From positions 4,810,501-4,874,500 of the forward strand of contig JADJPE010000005.1 of the NCBI GenBank assembly GCA_016713425.1: DNA of 64,000 nucleotides. The letters run 5' to 3'. The stretch comes from Deltaproteobacteria bacterium. GTDB lineage: Bacteria > Myxococcota > Kuafuiibacteriia > Kuafuiibacteriales > Kuafuiibacteriaceae. Under the pieces are notes generated by a model. That model worked only from the letters and a program-made list of their open reading frames with translations, was not told where the DNA came from and ran no database searches. Shown piece by piece: positions 9,389-17,270 of this stretch. The position numbers were made by a program, and so were the translations under genes. Within the stretch, counting starts at the first letter, position 1, and every line of letters starts with the position of its first letter.

Positions 9389-9409
9389 CTAAGAAGCTAG
9401 GCTTAGCTA
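9386..9409. terminator. Inverted repeat between convergent HAD and rpsT genes
   Basis: Perfect 8-bp arms TAGCTAAG and CTTAGCTA enclose an 8-bp loop. The left arm starts at the HAD stop codon. It lies between convergent genes, where a bidirectional terminator would be expected, but it is AT-rich and has no T-run, so termination is only a guess. Confidence 0.35.
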
Positions 9410-9474
9410 AGAACGGTGAGCTCTAGGGCTTTGGTACCCAGGCGCATCCGCGCCCTCGCGATCGCGCGCCCTCG

Positions 9475-9732
9475 CTACTTTGCGGTGGCGGCCTTCATCA
9501 AGCGCGAGACCTGCCGGCTGGCCGTGTTGCCCTTGATGACGCCCTTGGATGCGGCGCGATAGACACGTGCGATGGCTTCCTTGACAAGGGTCGCGCTGTC
9601 TTCAGCACCTTTTTCGAGCGCTTCGCGCGCTGCCCGGACGGCCCGCCGGGTGCGAGAGCGGATGGCCGTGTTGCGGGCATTCCGCTTGTCGTTTTGCCGG
9701 TGCCGCTTGGCGGCTGACGGATGATTCGCCAC
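9475..9732 (-). CDS. rpsT: 30S ribosomal protein S20
   Basis: An 85-aa basic protein that binds 16S rRNA in the small subunit. The whole sequence fits S20: MANHPSAAKRHRQNDKRNAR, a long basic helix, and a C-terminal KGVIKGNTASRQVSRLMKAA. Starts at GTG, with GGAAGGAAG a few bases upstream as ribosome binding site. Monocistronic, convergent with the HAD gene and divergent from murJ. Confidence 0.97.
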   Translation of the reverse strand: MANHPSAAKRHRQNDKRNARNTAIRSRTRRAVRAAREALEKGAEDSATLVKEAIARVYRAASKGVIKGNTASRQVSRLMKAATAK

Positions 9733-9762
9733 TGATATTCTTCCTTCCGAGGGTGTCGGGCT

Positions 9763-9791
9763 GGGGTAGCCTCAGAGGGTAGACTTGTCAA
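9763..9791 (-). promoter_or_regulatory. Candidate promoter of rpsT
   Basis: On the minus strand, TTGACA at 9791-9786, a 17-bp spacer, then TACCCC at 9768-9763. The -35 is perfect and the -10 is weak. It is placed 31-60 bp before the rpsT GTG. Confidence 0.4.
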
Positions 9792-9835
9792 GCGGTCTTC
9801 GTTTTCCCGCCGTCTCAGGATAGAGGTGAGCGGCC

Positions 9836-11455
9836 TTGCCCGAGCCCTCGATCCAGAAACTTACCACCCGTGCGGGGACTGTGGGGAGCCTCACCGCGGT
9901 CAGCCGCGTGCTTGGCTTGGCCCGAGAGATGGTCCTCGCGAACGCATTTGGTGCCGGCGCGGTCATGGACGCGTTCCTTGTCGCCTTGACCCTGCCCAAT
10001 GTCCTGCGCCGGCTCGCGGGGGAAGGCGTGCTTGGCGTTGCCTTCGTCCCCGTGCTTGCAGAGGTCAAGACCGCAGGCGGCCCCCCCGCGATGCGTGGCT
10101 TCGTGAGCGCGCTGCTCGGCGTGTTCGTGCCGAGTCTTCTCCTTTTTACGCTTCTTGGGATCGCGTTCCCTGAAGTGCTCGTAGATCTTTTCGCGGTTGG
10201 GTTCGACCCCGAACGCGCACATCTCGCCGCTGAGATGACACGTATCTTGATGCCGTGCGTGTGCTTCATCTCGCTGGTGGCCCTCGCGAGCGGGGCGCTG
10301 AACCTTGAGGGCGTGTTCGCGGTACCCGCTGCGTTGCCGATGTTGCTGAACATATCGGTCGTGGTGGTGACGCTCGGTTTGTTGTCGCGCTTCGAGGTGC
10401 CCATCTACGGGGTCGCTTGGGCGGTGACCGTCGGAGCCGGCGCACAACTTGCGGTGCTCTTTCCGCTTCTTCGCCGTCATGGCTTGCTTGTTCTTCCGCG
10501 TTTCAACCTCTCGCATCCTGCGCTCGGGACGCTCGCGCGACGTGCGGCGCCGGCTGTGCTCGGGGTCGGCGTCTATCAGCTCAACATTGTCGTCGTTCGT
10601 ACGATCGGGTCCTTTCTTCCAAGCGGAGAGCTCGCGTGCTACGGCTTTGCGACCCGGCTGCAGGAGCTTGCGCTTGGCGTATTTGCGGTCAGCATTAGCG
10701 TTGCGGCGCTGCCGACGCTCTCTGAGCAAGCGGCACGACGCGATGGTTCCGCGTTGTGGGCAACGAGCAACGCCGCACTCTGTGCCACCAATTTCCTGAC
10801 CATTCCCAGCGCGATCGGTTTGGCGACCCTCGCGCAGCCGATCGTCGAAGTCTTGTTCCGGCACGGGGCTTTCGATCCAACGAGCGCCGCCCTTACGACC
10901 CAACTCGTTCAGATCTTGGCGCTGGCGATCGTGCCCATCGGGGTCGTGCGCGTCATCGTCCCGGTGTTCTACGCCTTAGGGAACACGATCATCCCGTTGG
11001 CCGGGGCTCTGGTTTCTTTGCTCTGCACGATTGTGCTCGGCCTGGTTCTCAAGAGCACCTGGGCGGTTTTCGGGCTCACGCTCGCCACGGTCTGTGCCGC
11101 CATCATCCAGAGCGCGCTGGTTGTGTCGCTGCTTCCGGTTTTGATGCGTTCGCGAGGACTGGTTCCGCTGAGAACCTTGAGAACCTCGGTTCCTGAGCCG
11201 ACGAAAGCGGGGGATGGGGTGCTCATCCACGCGATGCGCTGCTTCGTTTCCGTCGGCGTTCCGGCGGCCGTGGCGCACTTCGGGCGAGCAGAGCTTTGGC
11301 CCGGCGCCGAGGCGTCGACGTTGGCGAAGGTTGGTTGCCTCCTGGTCTTGCTGTTCTTTGTAGGGCTTGGGTACTTCGGGTTCGCCGCGGTCCTTGCGGT
11401 GCCCGAGATGAAGTTGCTTGGGGCGATGATTCGCCGGCGTGTGAGAAAGCTGTGA
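9836..11455 (+). CDS. murJ: Lipid II flippase MurJ
   Basis: Integral inner-membrane MOP-superfamily transporter that flips lipid II for peptidoglycan synthesis. The N-terminal block (VSRVLGLAREMVLANAFGAG, then MDAFLVALTLPNVLRRLAGEG) is the MurJ signature, and the 539 residues carry about 14 hydrophobic segments, as expected. The start TTG at 9836 is preceded by AGAGGTGAG at a suitable distance. The gene diverges from rpsT and stands alone before mazG. Confidence 0.93.
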   Translation: MPEPSIQKLTTRAGTVGSLTAVSRVLGLAREMVLANAFGAGAVMDAFLVALTLPNVLRRLAGEGVLGVAFVPVLAEVKTAGGPPAMRGFVSALLGVFVPSLLLFTLLGIAFPEVLVDLFAVGFDPERAHLAAEMTRILMPCVCFISLVALASGALNLEGVFAVPAALPMLLNISVVVVTLGLLSRFEVPIYGVAWAVTVGAGAQLAVLFPLLRRHGLLVLPRFNLSHPALGTLARRAAPAVLGVGVYQLNIVVVRTIGSFLPSGELACYGFATRLQELALGVFAVSISVAALPTLSEQAARRDGSALWATSNAALCATNFLTIPSAIGLATLAQPIVEVLFRHGAFDPTSAALTTQLVQILALAIVPIGVVRVIVPVFYALGNTIIPLAGALVSLLCTIVLGLVLKSTWAVFGLTLATVCAAIIQSALVVSLLPVLMRSRGLVPLRTLRTSVPEPTKAGDGVLIHAMRCFVSVGVPAAVAHFGRAELWPGAEASTLAKVGCLLVLLFFVGLGYFGFAAVLAVPEMKLLGAMIRRRVRKL

Positions 11456-11635
11456 CGAAGTTTGCGATCTGTTCGCGAAGAGTGCGGTCGTCGTTGGCTT
11501 TTTCGTCGCCGCACAAAATTTGTGCTTGCGCGCGTGAATGGGGGCATTCGAGGCTTTGCCGGGTGATCGCTTCCTTGGAAGTGTGGGTTGGGCGTGGTAA
11601 CGAGCGAACGCCCCTCGGGGCCACCGTTGTAAGAT

Positions 11636-12517
11636 ATGCAGAACCGCAGCCAGCCCATCGACGACGAGCAGAAGATTTGTGAGCCGACCGCGGAAGCACG
11701 TCGGAGCTTTGGCGAGGCGTTCGAGCGACTCGTGGGGGTGATGGCACGGCTGCGGGCTCCGGGCGGATGCCCGTGGGATCGTGCGCAAGATCTGCGATCG
11801 CTCCGGCCATACGTGATTGAAGAGGCCTATGAGGTCGTCGACGCCGTGAACTCGGGCGATGTCGAGGATCATCGAGAAGAGCTTGGCGACCTTTTGCTTC
11901 AGGTCGTCTTTCAGGCCGAAATTCGGCGAGAACAGAACGACTTCGACGCGGCGGATGTTGCACACGGTATCGCCGACAAGCTCGTTCGGCGTCATCCCCA
12001 TGTTTTTGGTGAAGACCGCGCCGCCGACTCCGGTGAAGCGCTCAAGCGGTGGGAGGCGGTGAAGGCGAAGGAAAAAGAGGCGAAGAACCGAAAGGCAGGG
12101 CAAGGCGCATCGGGTGCGCCGCGCTCTGCGCTTGCCGGTGTTCCTTCTGAGCTCCCTTCTCTTCTTCGAGCCCAGCGCGTTTCGGAGAAGGCCTCGGGGG
12201 TCGGGTTTGATTGGAAAGACGTGGGTGGGCCGCTCGCCAAGGTCGATGAAGAGCTGGGCGAGCTGAAGGCCGCGATCGTTTCGAATGAGCGCGCATCCAT
12301 AGAACACGAACTCGGCGATGTTCTGTTCTCGTTGGTGAACGTTGCCCGGTTTCTCGATCTCAGTGCGGAGGACGCTCTGCGCGAAACCACCATGCGGTTC
12401 TCCCGCCGGTTCGAATGGGTCGAAGCGGCGCTGCGCGCGCGAGGTTCGAGTGTGCACGAAGCGAGCTTCGAGGAACTCGATGCGGCATGGAATGAGGCGA
12501 AAAAGCAGGCTTCCTGA
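11636..12517 (+). CDS. mazG: Nucleoside triphosphate pyrophosphohydrolase MazG
   Basis: House-cleaning enzyme hydrolysing (d)NTPs to NMP and pyrophosphate. Two tandem all-alpha MazG domains are visible: GGCPWDRAQDLRSLRPYVIE with EEAYEVVDA and EELGDLLLQVVF, and a C-terminal copy with DEELGELKAAI and ELGDVLFSLVNVAR. The acidic residues in these helices bind the metal. 293 aa from ATG, close to the family size. Cytoplasmic. A Lys/Glu-rich linker of about 40 residues separates the domains. Confidence 0.92.
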   Translation: MQNRSQPIDDEQKICEPTAEARRSFGEAFERLVGVMARLRAPGGCPWDRAQDLRSLRPYVIEEAYEVVDAVNSGDVEDHREELGDLLLQVVFQAEIRREQNDFDAADVAHGIADKLVRRHPHVFGEDRAADSGEALKRWEAVKAKEKEAKNRKAGQGASGAPRSALAGVPSELPSLLRAQRVSEKASGVGFDWKDVGGPLAKVDEELGELKAAIVSNERASIEHELGDVLFSLVNVARFLDLSAEDALRETTMRFSRRFEWVEAALRARGSSVHEASFEELDAAWNEAKKQAS

Positions 12518-12640
12518 GGCTCCTTCGGGCTCATTGAACGACCGAGGCGTTCGCCCGACCGACGCGTTCGTCGTGATCATCGGGCGCCATCCGTGCCGTG
12601 GCGCCATCACGTGCCGTGGCGTCTCCTTGACCTGACGCCG

Positions 12641-13336
12641 CTACTCGTCAGAGGACGCGCCGTGGTTCACGAAACCGTGTTCGGCCAGGAAGGTCTCCGT
12701 GAGGCGGCCTCTAGGTTCGCCGGGCGACGGTTCCGCCGCGGCACGATATCCTTGGACCAGCCCGGCAACATAGCGTGCGATCAGGTCGATCTCGATGTTG
12801 ACCGACGCGCCCGCCGAGAGCTGCTGCATGGTGGTGGAACGCCACGTGTGTGGAATGACCATGATCGAGAACGTACGGTCGGTGCGCGACGCGACGGTGA
12901 GCGAAATACCGTCGACGGCCACCGAACCGCGCGCGATCGTGAGGCCTAGGACATCCAGAGGGGCCTCGATCTCGACCGTGTAGGCGTTCTCGTTGGGGCG
13001 AACCTGGACGACGCGGCCGATTCCATCGACGTGACCGGCCACGATGTGCCCACCCAGCCTCGTCGTGGGCGTCACCGCCCGTTCGAGGTTGACCTTCTGG
13101 CCAGCGGCGAGTTTGCCGATCGTTGTGCGTTCGATCGTCGTCGGGCCGGCGTCCGCTTCGAAGGTCTGGCCCGAAAGCCGGGTCATGGTTAAGCACACGC
13201 CATTTGTGGCGATCGAGTCCCCGACGTGGAGCGAGGTCGGGTCGAAACGGGTGGCCACGGTCAGGATGCGACCACCCTGCGGTCCGGTCTGGACCCGTTC
13301 CACTTGGCCCAAGTCTTCGATAATGCCAGTGAACAC
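12641..13336 (-). CDS. ribE: Riboflavin synthase alpha chain
   Basis: Makes riboflavin by dismutation of two 6,7-dimethyl-8-ribityllumazine molecules. The N-terminus MFTGIIEDLGQV is diagnostic; the two lumazine-binding repeats are recognisable (IATNGVCLTM in the first, VAVDGISLTV in the second; GGHIVAGHVDGIG between). 231 aa, with a C-terminal extension of about 25 residues. It diverges from the ribB-type gene, separated by 90 bp if the latter starts at GTG 13427. Confidence 0.95.
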   Translation of the reverse strand: MFTGIIEDLGQVERVQTGPQGGRILTVATRFDPTSLHVGDSIATNGVCLTMTRLSGQTFEADAGPTTIERTTIGKLAAGQKVNLERAVTPTTRLGGHIVAGHVDGIGRVVQVRPNENAYTVEIEAPLDVLGLTIARGSVAVDGISLTVASRTDRTFSIMVIPHTWRSTTMQQLSAGASVNIEIDLIARYVAGLVQGYRAAAEPSPGEPRGRLTETFLAEHGFVNHGASSDE

Positions 13337-13426
13337 GTCTTAGCATCGCCCGCTTCCATGGGGACCTGTCAATGGCAAATCGAGGCTTGCCAGCGTGGGT
13401 TTGCGCGTCTAGTCAAGCTGCACCCC

Positions 13427-14551
13427 GTGCCTTTCAGAAACGTCGAAGCGGCGATCCGCGAGATCGCCCAAGGAAAGATGGTCATCCTGGTGGATGACGA
13501 AGACCGCGAGAACGAAGGCGATCTCTGCATGGCCGCCGACCTCGTCACGCCAGAAGATATCAACTTCATGGCGTGCCATGGCCGCGGCCTCGTATGTCTT
13601 ACGCTGACGTCCGAGAAGATTCGCGTCCTCGGTCTGCCGATGATGGTCGAGCACAACACGTCGACCTATGAAACCGGGTTCACCGTTTCGATCGAGGCGC
13701 GCGAAGGTGTTTCGACCGGCATCAGCGCGCGTGACCGCGCGCGAACGATCTTGGCGGCCGTCTCCGACAAGGCGGTCCCCACGGATCTCGTTTCGCCCGG
13801 CCACGTCTTCCCAATTCGGGCCCGCGACGGTGGCGTGCTGGTTCGTACTGGGCAGACTGAAGGGTCGGTCGATTTGGCGCGCCTTGCGGGTCGTGCCTCG
13901 GCCGGCGTGATCTGCGAGATCATGAACGATGATGGGTCGATGGCGCGCCGCCCTGACCTCGAGGCGTTCGCCGAGCGTCACGGGCTTCGCATCGTCACGA
14001 TCGCCGAGCTCATCGAATATCGGCTTGCCCATGAGTCGCTGATCGAGACGGTCCAGTCGCGCGTCTTCTCCTCGACGCCGTGGGGCGAGATCGAACTTTT
14101 CGTGATGCGATCAAAGGTCGATGAACGCGAGCACCTCGTGATTCGGAAGGGCGTCATCGATCCCTCGGTGCCCACATTGGTTCGCGTCCAGTCGGTCGAC
14201 TTACCGGCCGATCTCTTGAGCTTCGCGCTGACTGGTTGCGCCGAGCAAAACGCGGCCCTCAAGGCGATGGCGGAGGCCGGTAGCGGGGTGTTCGTCTATC
14301 TCGTACGGGCGCTCGGCGGCATGTCGCTCAGCGAGCAACTTGCGCAACTCGGACAGGAGTCCGTGCACCCGACGTATGACCGCGTCGGATCGCGGCTGAC
14401 GCTCCGTGATTTCGGCATCGGCGCGCAGATATTGAAGAGCGTGGGTGTGCGGCGACTTCGACTGATGAGCAATCACGATGTGCGTATCGTGGGTCTTGAG
14501 GGGTTCGATCTCGAGATGGTGGAGCGCGTCGAGCTTCCGCTCAGCGCCTAG
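13427..14551 (+). CDS. ribB: DHBP synthase fused to a degenerate GTP cyclohydrolase II domain (RibBX-type)
   Basis: The N-terminal domain (about residues 1-200) is 3,4-dihydroxy-2-butanone 4-phosphate synthase: DDEDRENEGDL, then FMACHGRGLVCLTL and RPGHVFPI-type sequence (SPGHVFPIRARDGGVL). The C-terminal region (about 205-374) has the length and order of a RibA domain but lacks the zinc cysteines and catalytic loop of active enzymes; where the GD-x-RCDCG block belongs it reads DLLSFALTGCAEQNAAL. It therefore probably has only DHBP synthase activity. The start GTG 13427 gives the normal short N-terminus; an in-frame ATG at 13358 is the alternative. Followed by ribH and nusB. Confidence 0.85.
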   Translation: MPFRNVEAAIREIAQGKMVILVDDEDRENEGDLCMAADLVTPEDINFMACHGRGLVCLTLTSEKIRVLGLPMMVEHNTSTYETGFTVSIEAREGVSTGISARDRARTILAAVSDKAVPTDLVSPGHVFPIRARDGGVLVRTGQTEGSVDLARLAGRASAGVICEIMNDDGSMARRPDLEAFAERHGLRIVTIAELIEYRLAHESLIETVQSRVFSSTPWGEIELFVMRSKVDEREHLVIRKGVIDPSVPTLVRVQSVDLPADLLSFALTGCAEQNAALKAMAEAGSGVFVYLVRALGGMSLSEQLAQLGQESVHPTYDRVGSRLTLRDFGIGAQILKSVGVRRLRLMSNHDVRIVGLEGFDLEMVERVELPLSA

Positions 14552-14575
14552 GATGGACGAAGGGAAGAGAATCAA

Positions 14576-15049
14576 ATGGTGGCGATGATGATGCACGAGG
14601 GGAAGCTCAGCGGCGCTGGCTTGTCGTTCGGCGTGGTGGTTGGGCGCTTCAATAGCCTCATCACCGAGCGGCTGCTCGAAGGAACGCTCGATTGCCTTCG
14701 GCGGCACGGGACCGACGATGCTTCTATCCATGTTGTGCGCGTGCCTGGGAGTTGGGAGATCCCGCTTGCGCTCGCATGGATGGCCAAGGAAGGCCGCTAC
14801 GACGGCTTGATCGCGCTCGGGTGCGTGATTCGGGGCGGAACGCCTCACTTCGACTATGTCGCGGCCGAGGTGACGAAGGGCGCGGCGCATGTGCAGCAGT
14901 CATCACTGACACCCGTTTCGCTCGGGGTGTTGACGACGGACAGCATCGACCAGGCGATCGAGCGGGCCGGGACCAAGCAGGGCAACAAGGGGTGGGACGC
15001 AGCGTTGGCGGCGCTCGAGATGGCGAACCTGAAGAAGGGGCTGGGCTAG
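14576..15049 (+). CDS. ribH: 6,7-dimethyl-8-ribityllumazine synthase
   Basis: Condenses the DHBP synthase product with 5-amino-6-ribitylaminouracil. Signature motifs: VVVGRFNSLITERLLEG, RVPGSWEIPLAL, GCVIRGGTPHFDYVAAE and GVLTTDSIDQAIERAGTKQG. 157 aa, normal length. AGGGAAGAGA lies about 7 bp before the ATG at 14576; further in-frame ATGs follow at once. Twenty-four bp separate it from the ribB gene and 4 bp from nusB. Confidence 0.96.
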   Translation: MVAMMMHEGKLSGAGLSFGVVVGRFNSLITERLLEGTLDCLRRHGTDDASIHVVRVPGSWEIPLALAWMAKEGRYDGLIALGCVIRGGTPHFDYVAAEVTKGAAHVQQSSLTPVSLGVLTTDSIDQAIERAGTKQGNKGWDAALAALEMANLKKGLG

Positions 15050-15053
15050 CTGC

Positions 15054-15575
15054 GTGGGCACGCGACGTCGCGCGCGAGAATGTGCGCTCATGATCCTGTG
15101 CGGCGTCGATCTTTCGACGCAGAACGCTGATGCTGCGCTGGAGCGCTTCTGGGCAAACTTCGGGACCGGTCAGCCGCTCGATCCGCCTCCGCGGTTCGTC
15201 GAGGAGGGCGACGCGGCAGATTGGTTTGCGGTTCTTCCTTCTGATGAGATTCGCGCGTACACGGAGAGGCTCGTTCGCGGTGTCTCCGCCGAACGGGATG
15301 GTATTGACGAACTCATTCAAAAGACATCTCACCACTGGCGCATGGATCGAATGGCGCTCGTCGACCGCAACCTCTTGCGCATGAGCGTGTTCGAGATCGT
15401 CTACCTCGCGGACGACGTGCCACGAAACGTTGTGATCAACGAGGCCGTCGAAATCGCGAAGACCTTTGGTTCGGGGGAGTCGAGTGCCTTTGTCAATGGC
15501 ATCTTGGACCGCATTGGTCGCACTTCTCAACCCGAGGCGCCGGATCGCTCGGCGAAGGAACAAGCGGATACGTAG
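15054..15575 (+). CDS. nusB: Transcription antitermination factor NusB
   Basis: RNA-binding partner of NusE (S10) in rRNA antitermination. The N-terminus GTRRRARECALMILCGVD and the C-terminal VPRNVVINEAVEIAKTFGSG with FVNGILDRIGR are typical. 173 aa from GTG, 4 bp after ribH; the ribH-nusB order is widely conserved in bacteria. Confidence 0.93.
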   Translation: MGTRRRARECALMILCGVDLSTQNADAALERFWANFGTGQPLDPPPRFVEEGDAADWFAVLPSDEIRAYTERLVRGVSAERDGIDELIQKTSHHWRMDRMALVDRNLLRMSVFEIVYLADDVPRNVVINEAVEIAKTFGSGESSAFVNGILDRIGRTSQPEAPDRSAKEQADT

Positions 15576-15633
15576 CGTCGTCATCACCCGGGCGCACACG
15601 GCGCTTTGGGTATGAGATGTTTGGAGCCCATGG

Positions 15634-16068
15634 ATGGAGCTCGAAGAGATTCTTCAGGCCTTGTGTGGACGCGTTCCGGAGGCGATCGCGGCGGTTCTTT
15701 GTGACTTCGAAGGCGAGCTCGTGGTGAGCGCGAGAGGCGAAGCGCAACTCCCCGAGGGGGCCGAGGAGAGTCTCTTTGACCACGTGCCGCGGGCTCGACG
15801 TCTGACCATCCCCGAACCCGAATACCTCCTTCGGCTTGCGGCGGCCGAACCCTGCGCCATCCTGCGCATGTTTCACGAATCGGGCGCACGGATAGGGCTG
15901 GGGGCGTTGAGGGAGATCGAGGTGCGGTATGCCTCGGTCGATATGTTGGTTCGGCAACTCTCCCACGAGTACTACGTCGTGCTGTTCTTGCGGCGCCCCT
16001 CACTGATGGCGCTTGCCCGACACGGGCTCCGGGCCGCGGGGCTCGCCATCGAGCCGCACCTGGCCTGA
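15634..16068 (+). CDS. Roadblock/LC7-like protein
   Basis: A 144-aa protein beginning MELEEILQALCGRVPEAIAA followed by VLCDFEGELV, an arrangement resembling roadblock/LC7 domains that regulate small Ras-like GTPases in myxobacteria. The central and C-terminal beta strands (YVVLFLRRPS) and final helix also fit. No GTPase partner is adjacent. The gene may belong to the same transcript as nusB (58 bp gap). Fold assignment is by eye and moderately sure. Confidence 0.55.
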   Translation: MELEEILQALCGRVPEAIAAVLCDFEGELVVSARGEAQLPEGAEESLFDHVPRARRLTIPEPEYLLRLAAAEPCAILRMFHESGARIGLGALREIEVRYASVDMLVRQLSHEYYVVLFLRRPSLMALARHGLRAAGLAIEPHLA

Positions 16069-16083
16069 AGGTCGCGAGCCGCG

Positions 16084-16131
16084 ACGCACCCCGCCACGCA
16101 CCCCGCCACGCACCCCGCCACGCACCCCGCG
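16084..16131. repeat. Four copies of a 12-bp tandem repeat
   Basis: Unit ACGCACCCCGCC repeated four times just after the roadblock-like gene, in a 242-bp stretch without a gene. The array ends with one mismatch. No other signal is evident in the remainder (16132-16310) apart from a GAGGGGGA ribosome binding site at its end. Confidence 0.85.
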
Positions 16132-16310
16132 ACGGATGTGACGGATCCCGCAGTCGGTGAGGTGTGAGACCTGCGGTGAACCCGAACCGTCGAGCAGCAT
16201 CGTCGATCTGTCGAGAACGGAAATGACGCTGACCGCGATGCGGACTGGCAAAGGTGAGGAAAGCTATGTTAACCCTCAAGAGTCATGTTTGGTGCTAAGC
16301 GAGGGGGACG

Positions 16311-16874
16311 ATGACCGGTCTCCACTTGGATTTTGTTGTGTACCCGGATCCGGACGACGCTGCGTCCGGGATTGTAAGTGGCGCGATGTTGAAGGGTCAG
16401 GGGGCGCGACCAAAGCTCACGTTCCCCGATGTCTACGGCGCTGTTACGGTGTCGCGCGCGGGCAAAGAGATCGCAGAGCGGAAACCGGATCCTGTTTTGC
16501 CGCTCGTTACGAACTTCGTTCGAGCCGTGCCTTACCTCATCGATGGAGAAACAGAGACCGTTTTGCTGTCTGAGAGCGCCAACGGATTCTTGTTCGAGCC
16601 TTCCGGCGATGACATCTTTTTTTCGTTCTTCTCGGGGGATGCGTATGAGCCCGAGGAGTACTACATCGAGCATACATCGATACCGATCGCTGAGTTCGGT
16701 GAGCAGGTGCTGGCGATGGGGGAACGGCTCCGCGACATCATCAAGGTCGCCGACCCAGAGTTCTTCGAACGAGACGAGTACTCGAAGACTCTGGTTGAGT
16801 TCATCGACCTTGGACGTAAGGCGTTCAAGACCTTCAAGCTCGAGGTCGAGCGGGGCCTTCGGATCCCATTGTGA
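16311..16874 (+). CDS. Conserved-looking hypothetical protein
   Basis: 187 aa, family not recognised. No signal peptide or membrane span. The N-terminal half is beta-rich with several acidic patches (FEPSGDDIFFSFFSGDAYEP); the C-terminal third is a long helix with regular heptads (DEYSKTLVEFIDLGRKAFKT), suggesting oligomerisation. GCGAGGGGGAC directly before the ATG is a good ribosome binding site. It is followed at 21 bp by a small hypothetical gene and then the AAA ATPase, so the three may act together. Confidence 0.7.
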   Translation: MTGLHLDFVVYPDPDDAASGIVSGAMLKGQGARPKLTFPDVYGAVTVSRAGKEIAERKPDPVLPLVTNFVRAVPYLIDGETETVLLSESANGFLFEPSGDDIFFSFFSGDAYEPEEYYIEHTSIPIAEFGEQVLAMGERLRDIIKVADPEFFERDEYSKTLVEFIDLGRKAFKTFKLEVERGLRIPL

Positions 16875-16895
16875 TCCGGCGAGGTAAGAACGTCG

Positions 16896-17222
16896 ATGCG
16901 AGACCGGATCGAGCCTCGCCCGTATCGCCTTGGGACTGCGGACAACGCGGATCCCGAGAACATCGCTGAACTCGAGGCCCGTCGCGAAAAACACGAGCGG
17001 CTCACACGCGGACGTCCGAAAAAGACGTTTGGTGCGCTCCTCGACGAGAAGATGAAGGACGGTCGGTCGGAACAGGACGACGACGAGCCCTCGGACGAAG
17101 AGCGCGAAGCGGCCTCGGCTCAGTCGCAAGGGTCTCTTCTTGGGCTCGCCCCCAACCAGTCGCCTGCGTTGGCCGACCCGGGATCGAAGCGCCGATCGGC
17201 TCGGGTCATCATTCGGGGTTGA
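16896..17222 (+). CDS. Small charged hypothetical protein
   Basis: 108 aa, highly charged and probably disordered: N-terminal RDRIEPRPYRLG, a Glu/Arg helix (NIAELEARREKHERLTRG), an acidic patch (EQDDDEPSDEEREA) and a basic C-terminus (SKRRSARVIIRG). Might be a linker or assembly protein for its neighbours. Codon use matches the genome. No function assigned. Confidence 0.55.
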   Translation: MRDRIEPRPYRLGTADNADPENIAELEARREKHERLTRGRPKKTFGALLDEKMKDGRSEQDDDEPSDEEREAASAQSQGSLLGLAPNQSPALADPGSKRRSARVIIRG

Positions 17223-17270
17223 TGTTGGCGCTCTAGCTGTCGGTGTTGATTTCCGGTTAGCCTCGCGGCG

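Noticed and set aside
9836..11455. Virulence-factor reading (MviN) of the MurJ gene
   Set aside because: The family is now assigned to lipid II flipping; nothing here suggests a virulence role.
13337..13426. FMN riboswitch before the riboflavin genes
   Set aside because: The gap is too short and shows none of the conserved RFN blocks.
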